Part shown: positions 7,887-16,159 of the stretch, one piece after another
How the letters are laid out: each line of letters begins with the position of its first letter
Numbering within the stretch: the stretch's first letter is position 1
Origin: Nitrospirota bacterium
GTDB taxonomy: Bacteria; Nitrospirota; Nitrospiria; Nitrospirales; Nitrospiraceae
Reading direction: 5' to 3'
Assembly (NCBI GenBank): GCA_002737345.1
Contig: NSIK01000004.1
Span: forward strand, 1 to 64,000
Length of the DNA stretch: 64,000 nt
Translations under genes and position numbers: made by a program
Notes under the pieces: model-generated
The model's database searches: none
The model's input: only the letters and a program-made list of their open reading frames with translations
Told to the model about the DNA's origin: nothing

Positions 7887-8807
7887 ATGGCAGTCGAGAA
7901 AGATTTGAAAGCCATCCTTGGCAAGTTAAAGTTCTCAGACGACGCTAAAGTTCTCGCGCAGATTTCTGAAAATACTAAATTGGTCCATGCCCGCATGGCC
8001 AGCATCAAGCATAAGCTGGTGGTCATGAGTGGCAAGGGCGGCGTCGGCAAGAGCATGACCGCTGTCAATCTGGGGTTGGCGTTTGCGCGGCAGGGCGCAA
8101 AGGTTGGACTGTTAGATGTGGATTTGAACGGACCCTGCGTGCCCCGCATGCTGGGCATGCATGGCCAGTCATTGACCATGAGGCCTGAGGGGGCGATTCC
8201 TCCGGTCGGGCCGCTTGGAGTGAAAGTCGCGTCGATGGATTTCTTCCTGGACGACGCGTCGCCGGTTCGCTGGAAGGGGCCGATGGACGTCAGCCCTGTC
8301 TGGTTGGGGCTGATGGAGATGAACGTCATCCGTGAATTCCTGGCGGATGTGGTCTGGGGCGAGCTCGATTATCTGTTGGTCGATCTGCCTCCGGGGGCCG
8401 CGGCAGACAAGCCGCCAGTGATCGCCGGGTTTATTCCGGACTTGGCGGGCGCGATCGTCGTGACGACGCCGTCGGAAGTGGCCTCGGACGTGGTGCAGAA
8501 GTCGGTGACCTATGCTCGTGATATGGGCATCAAGGTCCTGGGCATGGTCGAGAATATGAGCGAGTATCGCTGCCCCTCTTGCGGCGAAGTGAACGAGTTG
8601 TTTGAGGGCAACACCGAGGCGATGTGCGAGGCGTTGGACCTGCCGTTGCTCGGACGAGTGCCGTTCGACCGAAAAATCGCTCGCACCTTCGACAAGGGAG
8701 AGCCATTGCTGGACGAAACCTACCCGACGATTCAACGATATCAAGAAATCGCCGGGCGCATCAGGACCTTGCTGGATTACAAAAAGCTGCTGGCCGATAA
8801 ACTGTGA
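7887..8807 (+). CDS. mrp: Mrp/NBP35-family Fe-S cluster carrier ATPase
   Basis: P-loop ATPase of the ApbC/Mrp family that carries and delivers Fe-S clusters. 306 residues. The deviant Walker A MSGKGGVGKSMTAVNLG lies near residue 50-66, Walker B is in DYLLVDLPPGAA, and the bridging-cluster motif CPSCGEVNELF is near residue 230. The first 40 residues form a short helical extension, not a full MIP18 (DUF59) domain. It is followed 25 bases later by the zinc-ribbon/PCP_red protein, so the two are probably co-transcribed from the promoter at 7815. An Fe-S client in the sulfur block upstream is plausible but unproved. Confidence 0.9.
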   Translation: MAVEKDLKAILGKLKFSDDAKVLAQISENTKLVHARMASIKHKLVVMSGKGGVGKSMTAVNLGLAFARQGAKVGLLDVDLNGPCVPRMLGMHGQSLTMRPEGAIPPVGPLGVKVASMDFFLDDASPVRWKGPMDVSPVWLGLMEMNVIREFLADVVWGELDYLLVDLPPGAAADKPPVIAGFIPDLAGAIVVTTPSEVASDVVQKSVTYARDMGIKVLGMVENMSEYRCPSCGEVNELFEGNTEAMCEALDLPLLGRVPFDRKIARTFDKGEPLLDETYPTIQRYQEIAGRIRTLLDYKKLLADKL

Positions 8808-8832
8808 CGTCACGCACCTAAGAGGAGATGCC

Positions 8833-9591
8833 ATGAAATTCGTGTGCCTCAACTGTGAAACCTACATGAACTTTGAGAAGGTGGAAAAGCCCGGTGAAGG
8901 CACGCTCGGCGTGTTCTTCGGCTGTCCATCTTGCAGCGCTAAGTTCTCCATGGTGACCAATCCTGGCGAAACCCAGATGGTTAGCTCTCTCGGGGTGCAG
9001 TTGGGCGGGCGCACGGTTGCGGCCGAGCCATTCGAGATGACGCGGGGCACGTTGAAAGATGAGGCCACAGCAGGCTCTGGCCAGATGGCGGCCTATTTGA
9101 ACGAGAAGATCCAAGGTGGTCAGCCGGCAGCAGCGGCCGCTACAGCCGCACCGGCTGGCAAGCCGGGCGAGAAGTCCAGCGGCGGTTGTCCCTTCTCCGC
9201 GATGGTGGCGGAAATGGGGCTTACCTCGGGTGGTAAGCCAGCCACCGGTGGCGCGGCTACCTCGGATTTCACCTGGTCGGCCGATGCAAAAGAGAAGCTC
9301 GATCGCTTGCCTTCATTCGTGAAGCCAATGGTGCAGAGCAGCGTGGAAGCATTCGCGCGCAAGCAGGGCTACCAGACGATTACGTTGCAAGTGATGGACG
9401 ATTCCAAGAGCGAGTCGAGCAATGGGATGCCTTGGACGCCCGATGCGGAAAAGCGGCTTGAGAATATTCCTGACTTTATCCGTCCCATGGCTCGCAAAGA
9501 AGTCGAGCGGGTAGCGAAGGAGCGAGGGTTGGCCACCATTACGGCGCAAGTGATGGATGAGGTCAAAGAGAAGTTTATGAAGTTCATGTAG
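8833..9591 (+). CDS. Zinc-ribbon protein with two PCP_red domains
   Basis: 252 residues, function unknown. The start is the ATG at 8833, with AGAGGAGA six bases before it; an open frame runs further upstream inside the Mrp gene but has no support. N-terminal zinc ribbon: C5-x2-C8 and C31-x2-C34. An Ala/Gly-rich linker (about 95-125) leads to GGCPFSAM. Two tandem copies of the protochlorophyllide-reductase C-terminal domain (PCP_red) follow: one beginning FTWSADAKEKLDRLPSFVKP and one beginning MPWTPDAEKRLENIPDFIRP, each ending with a TITLQVMDD/TITAQVMDE helix. In BchB/ChlB this domain closes the substrate cavity, but no chlorophyll genes are in view. A second tandem PCP_red protein lies at 22846. 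Confidence 0.8.
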   Translation: MKFVCLNCETYMNFEKVEKPGEGTLGVFFGCPSCSAKFSMVTNPGETQMVSSLGVQLGGRTVAAEPFEMTRGTLKDEATAGSGQMAAYLNEKIQGGQPAAAAATAAPAGKPGEKSSGGCPFSAMVAEMGLTSGGKPATGGAATSDFTWSADAKEKLDRLPSFVKPMVQSSVEAFARKQGYQTITLQVMDDSKSESSNGMPWTPDAEKRLENIPDFIRPMARKEVERVAKERGLATITAQVMDEVKEKFMKFM

Positions 9592-9626
9592 GCAGATGCG
9601 CAAACATACGAGCGTAACGGTACGAG

Positions 9627-9660
9627 GGCTCATCCGGTCAACCGGATGGGCCTTTCCTTT
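9627..9660 (+). terminator. Rho-independent terminator after the zinc-ribbon/PCP_red gene
   Basis: Perfect 11-base-pair stem (one G-T pair): GGCTCATCCGG (9627-9637), loop TCAA, CCGGATGGGCC (9642-9652), followed by TTTCCTTT. It lies 36 bases past the stop at 9591. Confidence 0.88.
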
Positions 9661-9824
9661 AGATGCAGATAGCAGTTGTGATGGTGGTACCCTGCGGAGA
9701 CTGCATCGAGCACCATGGCGGGAACGGCCGGTTCCTCCAAGCTGCTATCCGACGGGTTGCGGGCTCCAGCTGCTCGTGTAAGCAGAGTAGGCGCTCTCGT
9801 TGCGCTGTTCCTTCCCTCGCATAA

Positions 9825-9854
9825 TTGACACTTTTCCGAGCCCTGTGCTACGAG
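9825..9854 (+). promoter_or_regulatory. Putative sigma-70 promoter for yebC
   Basis: Consensus TTGACA (9825-9830), 18 bases, then TACGAG (9849-9854), with CCCTGTGC just before. It resembles the Mrp promoter at 7815 in both boxes and in the CCCTGTG block. About 70 bases upstream of the yebC start. Confidence 0.5.
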
Positions 9855-9926
9855 TACCACCTCTTATCGATTGACTTCACCTTCTTGTGCGGTCGGTCCT
9901 TCTGAGTCCGGCCATAGGGAGTGAAT

Positions 9927-10679
9927 ATGGGTGGACATAGCCATTGGGCGACGGTTAAACGGCACAAGGGTGCCATGGATGTTAAGCGCGGGAAGATTTT
10001 CACGCGCATTATCCGCGAGGTCACGATCGCGGCGCGCACCGGCGAGGATCCGGATGGCAACCCCCGCCTTCGGCTGGCGATCTTGAAGGCCAAAGAAGCC
10101 AACATGCCCGGCGATACGCTGAAGAAAGCCATTCAGCGAGGCACGGGGGAGTTGCCCGGTGTGATGTATGAAGAGTTCCACCTGGAAGCCTATGGCCCAG
10201 GCGGGACCGGCATCTTTTTGGAAATCACAAGCGACAATCGCAATCGCACCGTTGCCGAGTTGCGCAACCTCCTCACGAAGAATCATGGCAACATGGCAGA
10301 AGCCGGCGCTGTCTCCTGGCAGTTCCATAAAAAGGGATTGCTCACGGTCGAGAACGGCAAAGTCGACGAAGATACGTTGTTGGCCCTCGCGCTCGACGCA
10401 GGAGCGGAGGATGTGAAGGTGGGGGAGGCGAGTTTTGAAGTTCTCACGGATCCGCATCATTTTGAAGCCGTGAAGAAGGCTCTCGCCGATGCAAAGATCC
10501 AGACAGTGTTGGCGGAAGTCACCTTTGTCCCGCAGAACACGATCAAACTCGAGGAGAAGGCTGCCGAGCAAATGCTCAAGTTGATGGAAGTCTTGGACGA
10601 GCATGACGATGTGCAGAAGGTGCACGCGAATTTCGATATTTCCGACGAGGTGATGCTGAAGGTGGCCGCTGCCGGATGA
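9927..10679 (+). CDS. yebC: YebC/PmpR-family protein
   Basis: 250 residues, standard for the YebC/TACO1 family, described as a DNA-binding regulator and more recently as an aid to translation of difficult sequences. The family start GHSHWATVKRHKGAMDVKRGK and the central VMYEEFHLEAYGPGG are clear. The ATG at 9927 is chosen because AGGGAG ends five bases before it and the family begins MxGHS; a GTG two codons earlier would add only MN. It sits directly upstream of ruvA, the usual yebC-ruv arrangement, but without ruvC between them. Confidence 0.95.
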   Translation: MGGHSHWATVKRHKGAMDVKRGKIFTRIIREVTIAARTGEDPDGNPRLRLAILKAKEANMPGDTLKKAIQRGTGELPGVMYEEFHLEAYGPGGTGIFLEITSDNRNRTVAELRNLLTKNHGNMAEAGAVSWQFHKKGLLTVENGKVDEDTLLALALDAGAEDVKVGEASFEVLTDPHHFEAVKKALADAKIQTVLAEVTFVPQNTIKLEEKAAEQMLKLMEVLDEHDDVQKVHANFDISDEVMLKVAAAG

Positions 10680-10746
10680 ACGGAGCACCCAAGATATTCC
10701 TCTTTCGTTCGGTTTTTGCGCACCACACCTTGCCGCATCATAGAGT

Positions 10747-11355
10747 ATGATCGCCTCACTGACAGGCCGATTGGCCTTCAAGTCACCGACCTCCCTGGTT
10801 CTCGATGTGCATGGGGTCGGCTACGAAGTGTTTATTCCTCTCAGCACCTACTATGGGCTAGCGAATCTTGGCGAGAGCACATCTCTGAGCGTGCATACCC
10901 ATGTCCGCGAAGATGTGATTCAGCTCTTTGGTTTTCTGACTTCGCAGGAAAAGGAGGCCTTCGTGCTACTGACCAGCGTGTCCGGCGTTGGGCCGAAGCT
11001 GGCGCTCAGTGTCCTATCGGCTCTTCCTGTGTCCGATCTTGTTTTTGCGATTCAGTCTGACAATGTTGAAAAACTGACGACGGTTCCCGGGATCGGGAAC
11101 AAATCGGCCAGCCGTCTTGTGCTAGAGCTCAAGGATAAAGTCGGCAAGCTCCAGCCTGGCCCCGCTCCGGCCAGCGATTCACCTAGGCACGGGCAGGATG
11201 CGACGTTCGACGATGCCCTGTCGGCACTTGTGAATTTGGGCTACCGCCCGCAAGATGCCAAAGAGGCGTTGAAGCAGGTGAGAAGGTCCAATCCTGAGTC
11301 CATCCTGCTCAAAGACATGATTCGCGAGTCCCTGAAAGAGCTCGCCAGGGGGTAA
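10747..11355 (+). CDS. ruvA: Holliday junction helicase subunit RuvA
   Basis: Tetrameric Holliday-junction-binding protein that loads RuvB for branch migration. 202 residues. N-terminal OB fold beginning MIASLTGRLAFK, two helix-hairpin-helix motifs (SGVGPKLALSVLS and PGIGNKSASRLVLELKDK), a flexible linker at about 135-152, and the C-terminal RuvB-contacting domain (ALVNLGYRPQDAKEALKQV). The ATG has no obvious Shine-Dalgarno. ruvB follows at 11720 after a small broken gene. Confidence 0.96.
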   Translation: MIASLTGRLAFKSPTSLVLDVHGVGYEVFIPLSTYYGLANLGESTSLSVHTHVREDVIQLFGFLTSQEKEAFVLLTSVSGVGPKLALSVLSALPVSDLVFAIQSDNVEKLTTVPGIGNKSASRLVLELKDKVGKLQPGPAPASDSPRHGQDATFDDALSALVNLGYRPQDAKEALKQVRRSNPESILLKDMIRESLKELARG

Positions 11356-11357
11356 GG

Positions 11358-11697
11358 ATGCGAACGTTATCCATCGGACTTGTTCTGTTCCTCGTGGGGT
11401 TGGGGGCTATTCCCAGCTTCGCAGGAGAGGCGAGCGAGCCGGGAAGCATTCGCAAGACTTGCGGTACGTGTCCCGAGGGCTACCGTGAAATAGGCAGCTC
11501 GTCTGCGCCGGCCCGCTATGGCAGTCAGGCCAGGGGCGCAACTCATGCAATGTCAGTTGGAGAAGATGAAGCTGAACTTTCCTGATTCGACCCAGGGCAG
11601 TAAGACCTGCTCTCCTGATTGCGGGAGCACTGCTACGACGGGGCAGGGGGCCTTGCCTCCTCCACCCAAGCGTTTCCCCACGCCTGAGAAAAAATAA
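11358..11697 (+). pseudogene. Small secreted Cys-rich protein with a one-base frameshift
   Basis: Starts two bases after the ruvA stop. The open frame gives 75 residues (stop at 11583-11585) with a signal peptide (MRTLSIGLVLFLVGLGAIPSFAGEA) and a CGTCPEGYREIGSS motif. Near 11530-11540 (at GGCCAGGGGCGCAA) a shift of one base opens a second frame that continues through [19 protein letters not shown] and TCSPDCGS, a proline run and FPTPEKK to a stop at 11695-11697. Removing one base would give a continuous protein of about 112 residues with further cysteines, whereas the present tail after the shift looks random. Either a real frameshift or a sequencing error. No family recognised. Confidence 0.6.
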
Positions 11698-11719
11698 GAC
11701 CAGGAGAGGTTCTGTTACG

Positions 11720-12727
11720 ATGACCGAGCGAGTTGTCAGCACACAGATCACGGACGAGGAGCGCAGCATCGAGAATGTGCTGCGCCCGCAGACTCTGAAG
11801 GAATATGTCGGCCAGGAGCGGATGAAGGAGTCCCTCCGGATTTGTATTGAAGCGGCGAAGCAGCGGAAGGAAGCGCTCGATCACACGATCTTTTATGGCC
11901 CGCCAGGACTGGGGAAAACGACGATTGCCCATATCATTGCTCGCGAGATGGGGGCGTCGATCCGCTCGACATCCGGTCTCGTCTTGGCTCATGCGGGAGA
12001 TCTGGCCGCCATTCTGACGAATCTTCAAGAGCACGACGTCTTGTTCATCGACGAGATCCACCGCCTCCCTGCCTCGGTTGAAGAGGCGCTCTATCCGGCT
12101 ATGGAGGATTACCAGCTCGATCTGGTTATCGGTCAGGGGCCTGCAGCCAGGACGGTGAAGTTGGATCTTCCGAGATTTACATTGGTGGGGGCCACGACCA
12201 GAGCCGGCGCCCTAACCTCTCCGCTCAGGGACCGGTTCGGTCTTGTTCACCGGTTAGAATTTTACTCGCCATCAGAGCTCCAGACCATTGTGACCCGCTC
12301 GGCGGGAGTGCTCGGGATTCCAATTGATTCCGAGGGAGCGAGGGAAATCGCCTGTCGTGCCAGGGGAACTCCCCGCATCGTGAATCGCCTGATCAAGCGG
12401 GTGCGCGATTATGCCCAGGTCAAGGCGCAGGGCTGCATCACCCAGACCGTTGCCCAGGAGGCGCTCGCCTGGCTGGGAGTCGATACGGCGGGATTCGATG
12501 AGATGGATCGGCAGATCCTTCTGACCATTATCGATAAGTTTGCCGGCGGACCGGTCGGGGTGGAGTCTCTGGCTGCTGCAGTCCAGGAAGATAAAAGCAC
12601 CCTCGAAGATGTCCATGAGCCCTATCTGATCCAGGCCGGTTTCCTCGAGCGAACCGGCCGCGGCCGCCAGGCCACGAAGCTGGCCTTCGATCACTTCAAA
12701 CGGCCGAATTTCCCCCTCTTTCCCTGA
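11720..12727 (+). CDS. ruvB: Holliday junction helicase subunit RuvB
   Basis: Hexameric AAA+ motor for branch migration. 335 residues. Walker [18 protein letters not shown] (about 58-74), Walker [10 protein letters not shown] (about 108), sensor 1 [18 protein letters not shown] (about 157-174) and the C-terminal winged helix with [20 protein letters not shown]. Ribosome binding site CAGGAGAGG lies 10 bases before the ATG. Part of the yebC-ruvA-ruvB group. Confidence 0.97.
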   Translation: MTERVVSTQITDEERSIENVLRPQTLKEYVGQERMKESLRICIEAAKQRKEALDHTIFYGPPGLGKTTIAHIIAREMGASIRSTSGLVLAHAGDLAAILTNLQEHDVLFIDEIHRLPASVEEALYPAMEDYQLDLVIGQGPAARTVKLDLPRFTLVGATTRAGALTSPLRDRFGLVHRLEFYSPSELQTIVTRSAGVLGIPIDSEGAREIACRARGTPRIVNRLIKRVRDYAQVKAQGCITQTVAQEALAWLGVDTAGFDEMDRQILLTIIDKFAGGPVGVESLAAAVQEDKSTLEDVHEPYLIQAGFLERTGRGRQATKLAFDHFKRPNFPLFP

Positions 12728-12765
12728 TCTGCCTGGCTCCGCCAGCCCCTGCTGGCCGCAGATTT
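12728..12765 (+). terminator. Stem-loop directly after ruvB
   Basis: Two-tier hairpin: outer TCTGC (12728-12732) with GCAGA (12758-12762), inner GCCAGC-ccct-GCTGGC (12741-12756), followed by only TTTC. Probably a weak terminator. Confidence 0.45.
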
Positions 12766-12863
12766 CAATGGGCCTGACCCGTGCGTAAACTACTGAAAGG
12801 TCGATGATCTCCTTGCATTGTCGGGAGTGGTTCCTGTATCATTCCCTACGTGGCCTGTGCCAC

Positions 12864-12903
12864 TTCCAGCCGACGGACGGGTAACCGCCTCACTGGGCTG
12901 GAA
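12864..12903 (+). promoter_or_regulatory. Stem-loop in the pheA leader
   Basis: TTCCAGCC (12864-12871) pairs with GGCTGGAA (12896-12903), with a 24-base loop. The stem ends just before the purine-rich ribosome binding site (AGAGGGGG) of pheA, so it could affect ribosome access. No leader peptide rich in Phe or Tyr is visible. Confidence 0.3.
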
Positions 12904-12917
12904 AGAGGGGGTTAGTT

Positions 12918-13994
12918 ATGTCCGGAGACCTTTCCGCCTACCGGAAAGAAATCGATCGTATCGATGACGAGATTTTGCGTCTGCTTAATGAGCGGTCCAA
13001 AAGCGTCATGGAGATCGGGAAGCTGAAGAAGCAGCAGGACGCAGACGCTAACCTCCATACTCCGGCACGTGAGGCGGCTATCATTGCGCGCCTCGTCCAG
13101 CAAAACTCCGGGCCCTTTCCCTCCGAAGCGATTCGCCCCGTCTATCGCGAAATCATGTCCGCTTCTCTTTCGCTCGAAGGCCCTCAGAAGGTCGCCTATC
13201 TGGGGCCGCGCGCCACGTTTACGCACATGGCCTGTATGCAGAAGTTCGGGTCCTCCGCCCAATATATTCCGGTCAACAGCATTAAGGACGTCTTCAACGA
13301 AGTTGAGCGGGGGCGCGCTAACTTTGGCGTGGTTCCCATCGAGAACACGACGGAAGGGGTCGTGACTCATACGCTCGATATGTTCATCGACTCCAATCTC
13401 TTGATCTATGGCGAAATTCTTCAGGAAGTATCCCATCATTTGCTCTCGAAGTCCGGCGTGATGGAAGAGGTGAAGAAAATTCACTCGCATCCCCAGGCCA
13501 TTGCTCAATGCCGGAACTGGCTGGAGACCAATTTGCCTAACGTGCCGGTGTCGGAAGTGGCGAGCACCGCTCGCGCGGCGGAACTATGCCTGGAAAATCC
13601 TTCGCTCGCTGCCATCGCCTCGGAGCTAGCGGCCCAGCTCTACGGATTGAAGACCATCAAGGCCCGCATTGAAGACAATATGAACAATATGACCCGCTTT
13701 CTGATCCTGTCTCAGAAGCCGCCTCAGCGTACAGGGAAAGATAAGACCTCCTTGATGTTGTCGGTGAAAGACAAGGTTGGCGCCCTGTATGACCTGCTTC
13801 GGCCTTTCGCTTCGCATGGCCTGAGCATGACGAAGATTGAATCACGTCCCTCCAGGCGGAAAGCCTGGGAGTATATTTTCTTCGTCGACATCGAAGGCCA
13901 TATGGAGGAAGAGGGGGTCAAGAAAGCCGTTGAAGAAATCACCGGCCGTTGCCTCTTCATGAAAGTGCTGGGATCGTACCCGGCACACAGTTAG
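12918..13994 (+). CDS. pheA: Bifunctional chorismate mutase/prephenate dehydratase
   Basis: P-protein converting chorismate through prephenate to phenylpyruvate. 358 residues. AroQ-type chorismate mutase at about 1-85 (YRKEIDRIDDEILRLLNERS), prephenate dehydratase at about 90-270 (VAYLGPRATFTHMA, NFGVVPIENTTEGVVTHTLD, and the NNMTRFLIL motif), then a C-terminal ACT domain (about 275-355, with GALYDLLRPFASHGLSMTKIESRPS) that binds phenylalanine for feedback control. First gene of the aromatic cluster; hisC follows four bases after its stop. Confidence 0.96.
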   Translation: MSGDLSAYRKEIDRIDDEILRLLNERSKSVMEIGKLKKQQDADANLHTPAREAAIIARLVQQNSGPFPSEAIRPVYREIMSASLSLEGPQKVAYLGPRATFTHMACMQKFGSSAQYIPVNSIKDVFNEVERGRANFGVVPIENTTEGVVTHTLDMFIDSNLLIYGEILQEVSHHLLSKSGVMEEVKKIHSHPQAIAQCRNWLETNLPNVPVSEVASTARAAELCLENPSLAAIASELAAQLYGLKTIKARIEDNMNNMTRFLILSQKPPQRTGKDKTSLMLSVKDKVGALYDLLRPFASHGLSMTKIESRPSRRKAWEYIFFVDIEGHMEEEGVKKAVEEITGRCLFMKVLGSYPAHS

Positions 13995-13998
13995 CACC

Positions 13999-15081
13999 AT
14001 GTCACTGAAGGTCCATCCAGATATCGCCTCGCTGAGTCCCTATGTTCCCGGGAAGCCGATTGAGGAGCTTCAGCGGGAGCTGGGTCTCGCGCGCGTCATC
14101 AAGCTGGCGTCCAACGAGAATCCTTTGGGCCCCTCCCTGAAGGCGCTCGCCGCGTTGCGCGAGGGCCATGAGACCCTGCATCGTTATCCAGACGGAGGCG
14201 CGTTTCGTCTGCGGGAAGCCTTGGCGGATCGCTGCAAGGTGGCGTCGGATCAGGTGATCCTCGGGAACGGATCGGATGAAATCCTGGGCCTGCTGGCCAG
14301 GACATTTTTGGCCTCGGGCGATGAAGCGGTCATGGCGGACCCGACCTTCGCCATCTATAAGATGGAAGTCACGGCTGCGCACGGGAAGCCGGTCATCGTC
14401 CCCTTGAAACAGTGGAAGCACGACCTCCCGGCGATGGCGGACGCCATCACGGACCGGACGCGATTGCTGTTTATCTGCAATCCCAATAATCCGACCGGCA
14501 CGATGGTGTCGGCCGAGGAAGTCGAACGTCTGCTCGCGCGCGTGCCGGCTCACGTCGTTGTGGTCTTCGACGAAGCCTACTTCGAGTATGTCCGGAGTCC
14601 GCAGTTTCCTGATTCCTTGGCCTATGTGAAGCAGGGGCGGAATGTGATCGTGCTGCGGACCTTTTCGAAGATCTATGGCCTCGCGGGCTTACGCATCGGG
14701 TATGGCGTGGCGACTACGGAGATCGTGAATTTTTTAAATCGCCTCCGCCCTCCCTTCAATGCCAATAGCCTGGCGCAACGCGCCGCGCTCGCCGCCCTCG
14801 GTGACGACGATCATGTGGCACGGAGCCGGGCGGTCAATGCAGCAGGGATGGAGCAGGTGGTCAAGGGATTGACCGATCTCGGATTTGCGCTGATTCCGAG
14901 CGAAGCGAATTTTATCTATGTCGATATCAAACGGGATGGCCGAACGGTGTTCGAGGCCCTGTTGCGGGAGGGTCTCATCGTTCGTCACATCGAAGGGCCC
15001 ATGGTTCGCGTGACTGTCGGTCTGGAAGAAGAGAACAGGGAATTTTTAGCTGCGCTCAAGCGAGTGCTTCATTCGCGTTGA
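13999..15081 (+). CDS. hisC: Histidinol-phosphate/aromatic aminotransferase
   Basis: PLP-dependent class I/II aminotransferase, 360 residues. Visible: KLASNENPLGPS (about 35-46), NPNNPTGTMVSAEE, VVFDEAYFEY, and the PLP lysine in RTFSKIYGLAGLRIGYG (about 220-236). By sequence it is HisC, but its place between pheA and aroF suggests that it transaminates phenylpyruvate and 4-hydroxyphenylpyruvate (or prephenate), with histidine synthesis as a possible second job. No other his genes are in the window. Confidence 0.9.
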   Translation: MSLKVHPDIASLSPYVPGKPIEELQRELGLARVIKLASNENPLGPSLKALAALREGHETLHRYPDGGAFRLREALADRCKVASDQVILGNGSDEILGLLARTFLASGDEAVMADPTFAIYKMEVTAAHGKPVIVPLKQWKHDLPAMADAITDRTRLLFICNPNNPTGTMVSAEEVERLLARVPAHVVVVFDEAYFEYVRSPQFPDSLAYVKQGRNVIVLRTFSKIYGLAGLRIGYGVATTEIVNFLNRLRPPFNANSLAQRAALAALGDDDHVARSRAVNAAGMEQVVKGLTDLGFALIPSEANFIYVDIKRDGRTVFEALLREGLIVRHIEGPMVRVTVGLEEENREFLAALKRVLHSR

Positions 15082-15099
15082 GTGCACGGTGAGGGCAAC

Positions 15100-16113
15100 A
15101 TGATTATTGTATTGAATCCGGAAGCCAGCGAACGGGAAGTCGATCACATTATTGATCGACTTCGCGAGTTGGGATTGAAGTCGCAATTGTCGACCGGCCA
15201 GGAACGGACGATCATCGCCGTCATCGGGGACGATCGGATCCTGCACAATCAGCCACTCACGGCTTTGCCCGGCGTGGAGAGTGTGCTGCCGATTCTCGCG
15301 CCCTGGAAACTGGTCAGCCGGGAGTTTAAGCGTGAAGGCACGATCATCGATGTGGGCGGCGTCAAGATCGGCGGCAACAAGCTAGTCATTATGGCAGGCC
15401 CCTGCGCGGTGGAGCGGCTGGAGTTGACGGTTGGGATTGCCCACGAGGTCAAGGCGGCCGGCGCGAGCATCTTGCGCGGCGGCGCTTACAAGCCTCGCAC
15501 CTCTCCCTATTCCTTTCAGGGGTTGGGACGCGAAGGATTGGATTATCTGCTGGAGGCGAAGAAGCAGACTGGGTTGCCGGTGGTCAGCGAGATTCTGGAC
15601 ACCCGCGACATCGATCTGTTTCTTGAGAAGGCCGACATCATCCAGATCGGCGCGCGCAACATGCAGAACTTCGAACTCCTCAAAGAAGTCGGAGCCTACG
15701 ACAAGCCGGTGCTGTTGAAGCGGGGCCTGTCTGCCACGATCAAAGAATTTCTGTTGTCGGCGGAGTACATCATGTCCCGCGGAAACCAGAACGTCATGTT
15801 GTGCGAGCGGGGAATCAGGACCTTCGAAACGCAATATCGCAACACGCTCGATCTCGCGGCGGTGCCGACGCTAAAGGAACTCTCGCATTTGCCCGTCATT
15901 GTCGATCCCAGCCATGCGACCGGCAAATGGAATCTGGTGGCGCCGATGTCGAAAGCGGCCGTGGCGGCCGGGGCGGACGGCCTTCTCATCGAAGTCCATT
16001 CGAACCCGGAATGTGCTCTGTGCGACGGGGAAGAATCTATCAAGCCGAGCAAGTTCAAAGAGCTGATGCATGACATGCGGAAGATCGCAGTCGCGGTCGG
16101 TCGGGACCTATAA
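15100..16113 (+). CDS. aroF: DAHP synthase, type I-beta
   Basis: First step of the shikimate pathway: phosphoenolpyruvate plus erythrose 4-phosphate to DAHP. 337 residues from the ATG at 15100, which has GGTGAGGG just upstream; a GTG at 15082 would add six residues without support. N-terminal ferredoxin-like/ACT-like regulatory domain (about 1-70), then the barrel with [62 protein letters not shown] and DPSHATGKW. The regulatory domain is the Thermotoga-type arrangement that allows feedback by Phe/Tyr (family knowledge). Confidence 0.95.
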   Translation: MIIVLNPEASEREVDHIIDRLRELGLKSQLSTGQERTIIAVIGDDRILHNQPLTALPGVESVLPILAPWKLVSREFKREGTIIDVGGVKIGGNKLVIMAGPCAVERLELTVGIAHEVKAAGASILRGGAYKPRTSPYSFQGLGREGLDYLLEAKKQTGLPVVSEILDTRDIDLFLEKADIIQIGARNMQNFELLKEVGAYDKPVLLKRGLSATIKEFLLSAEYIMSRGNQNVMLCERGIRTFETQYRNTLDLAAVPTLKELSHLPVIVDPSHATGKWNLVAPMSKAAVAAGADGLLIEVHSNPECALCDGEESIKPSKFKELMHDMRKIAVAVGRDL

Positions 16114-16159
16114 CTTGAAGGACTCGGGGTGGAGGCTTGGCCTCGATCCAGCTTGAAGT

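Larger units (their letters stand above)
9592..9926. other. 335-base intergenic stretch before yebC
   Basis: Holds a strong Rho-independent terminator at 9627-9660 and the yebC promoter at 9825-9854. The 160 bases between them show no convincing coding frame or RNA fold. The short open frames there have no ribosome binding site. Confidence 0.6.

Noticed and set aside
8602-9591. 329-codon start for the zinc-ribbon/PCP_red gene
   Set aside because: The upstream 77 codons lie inside the Mrp gene in another frame; the ATG at 8833 has a proper ribosome binding site and the zinc ribbon begins there.
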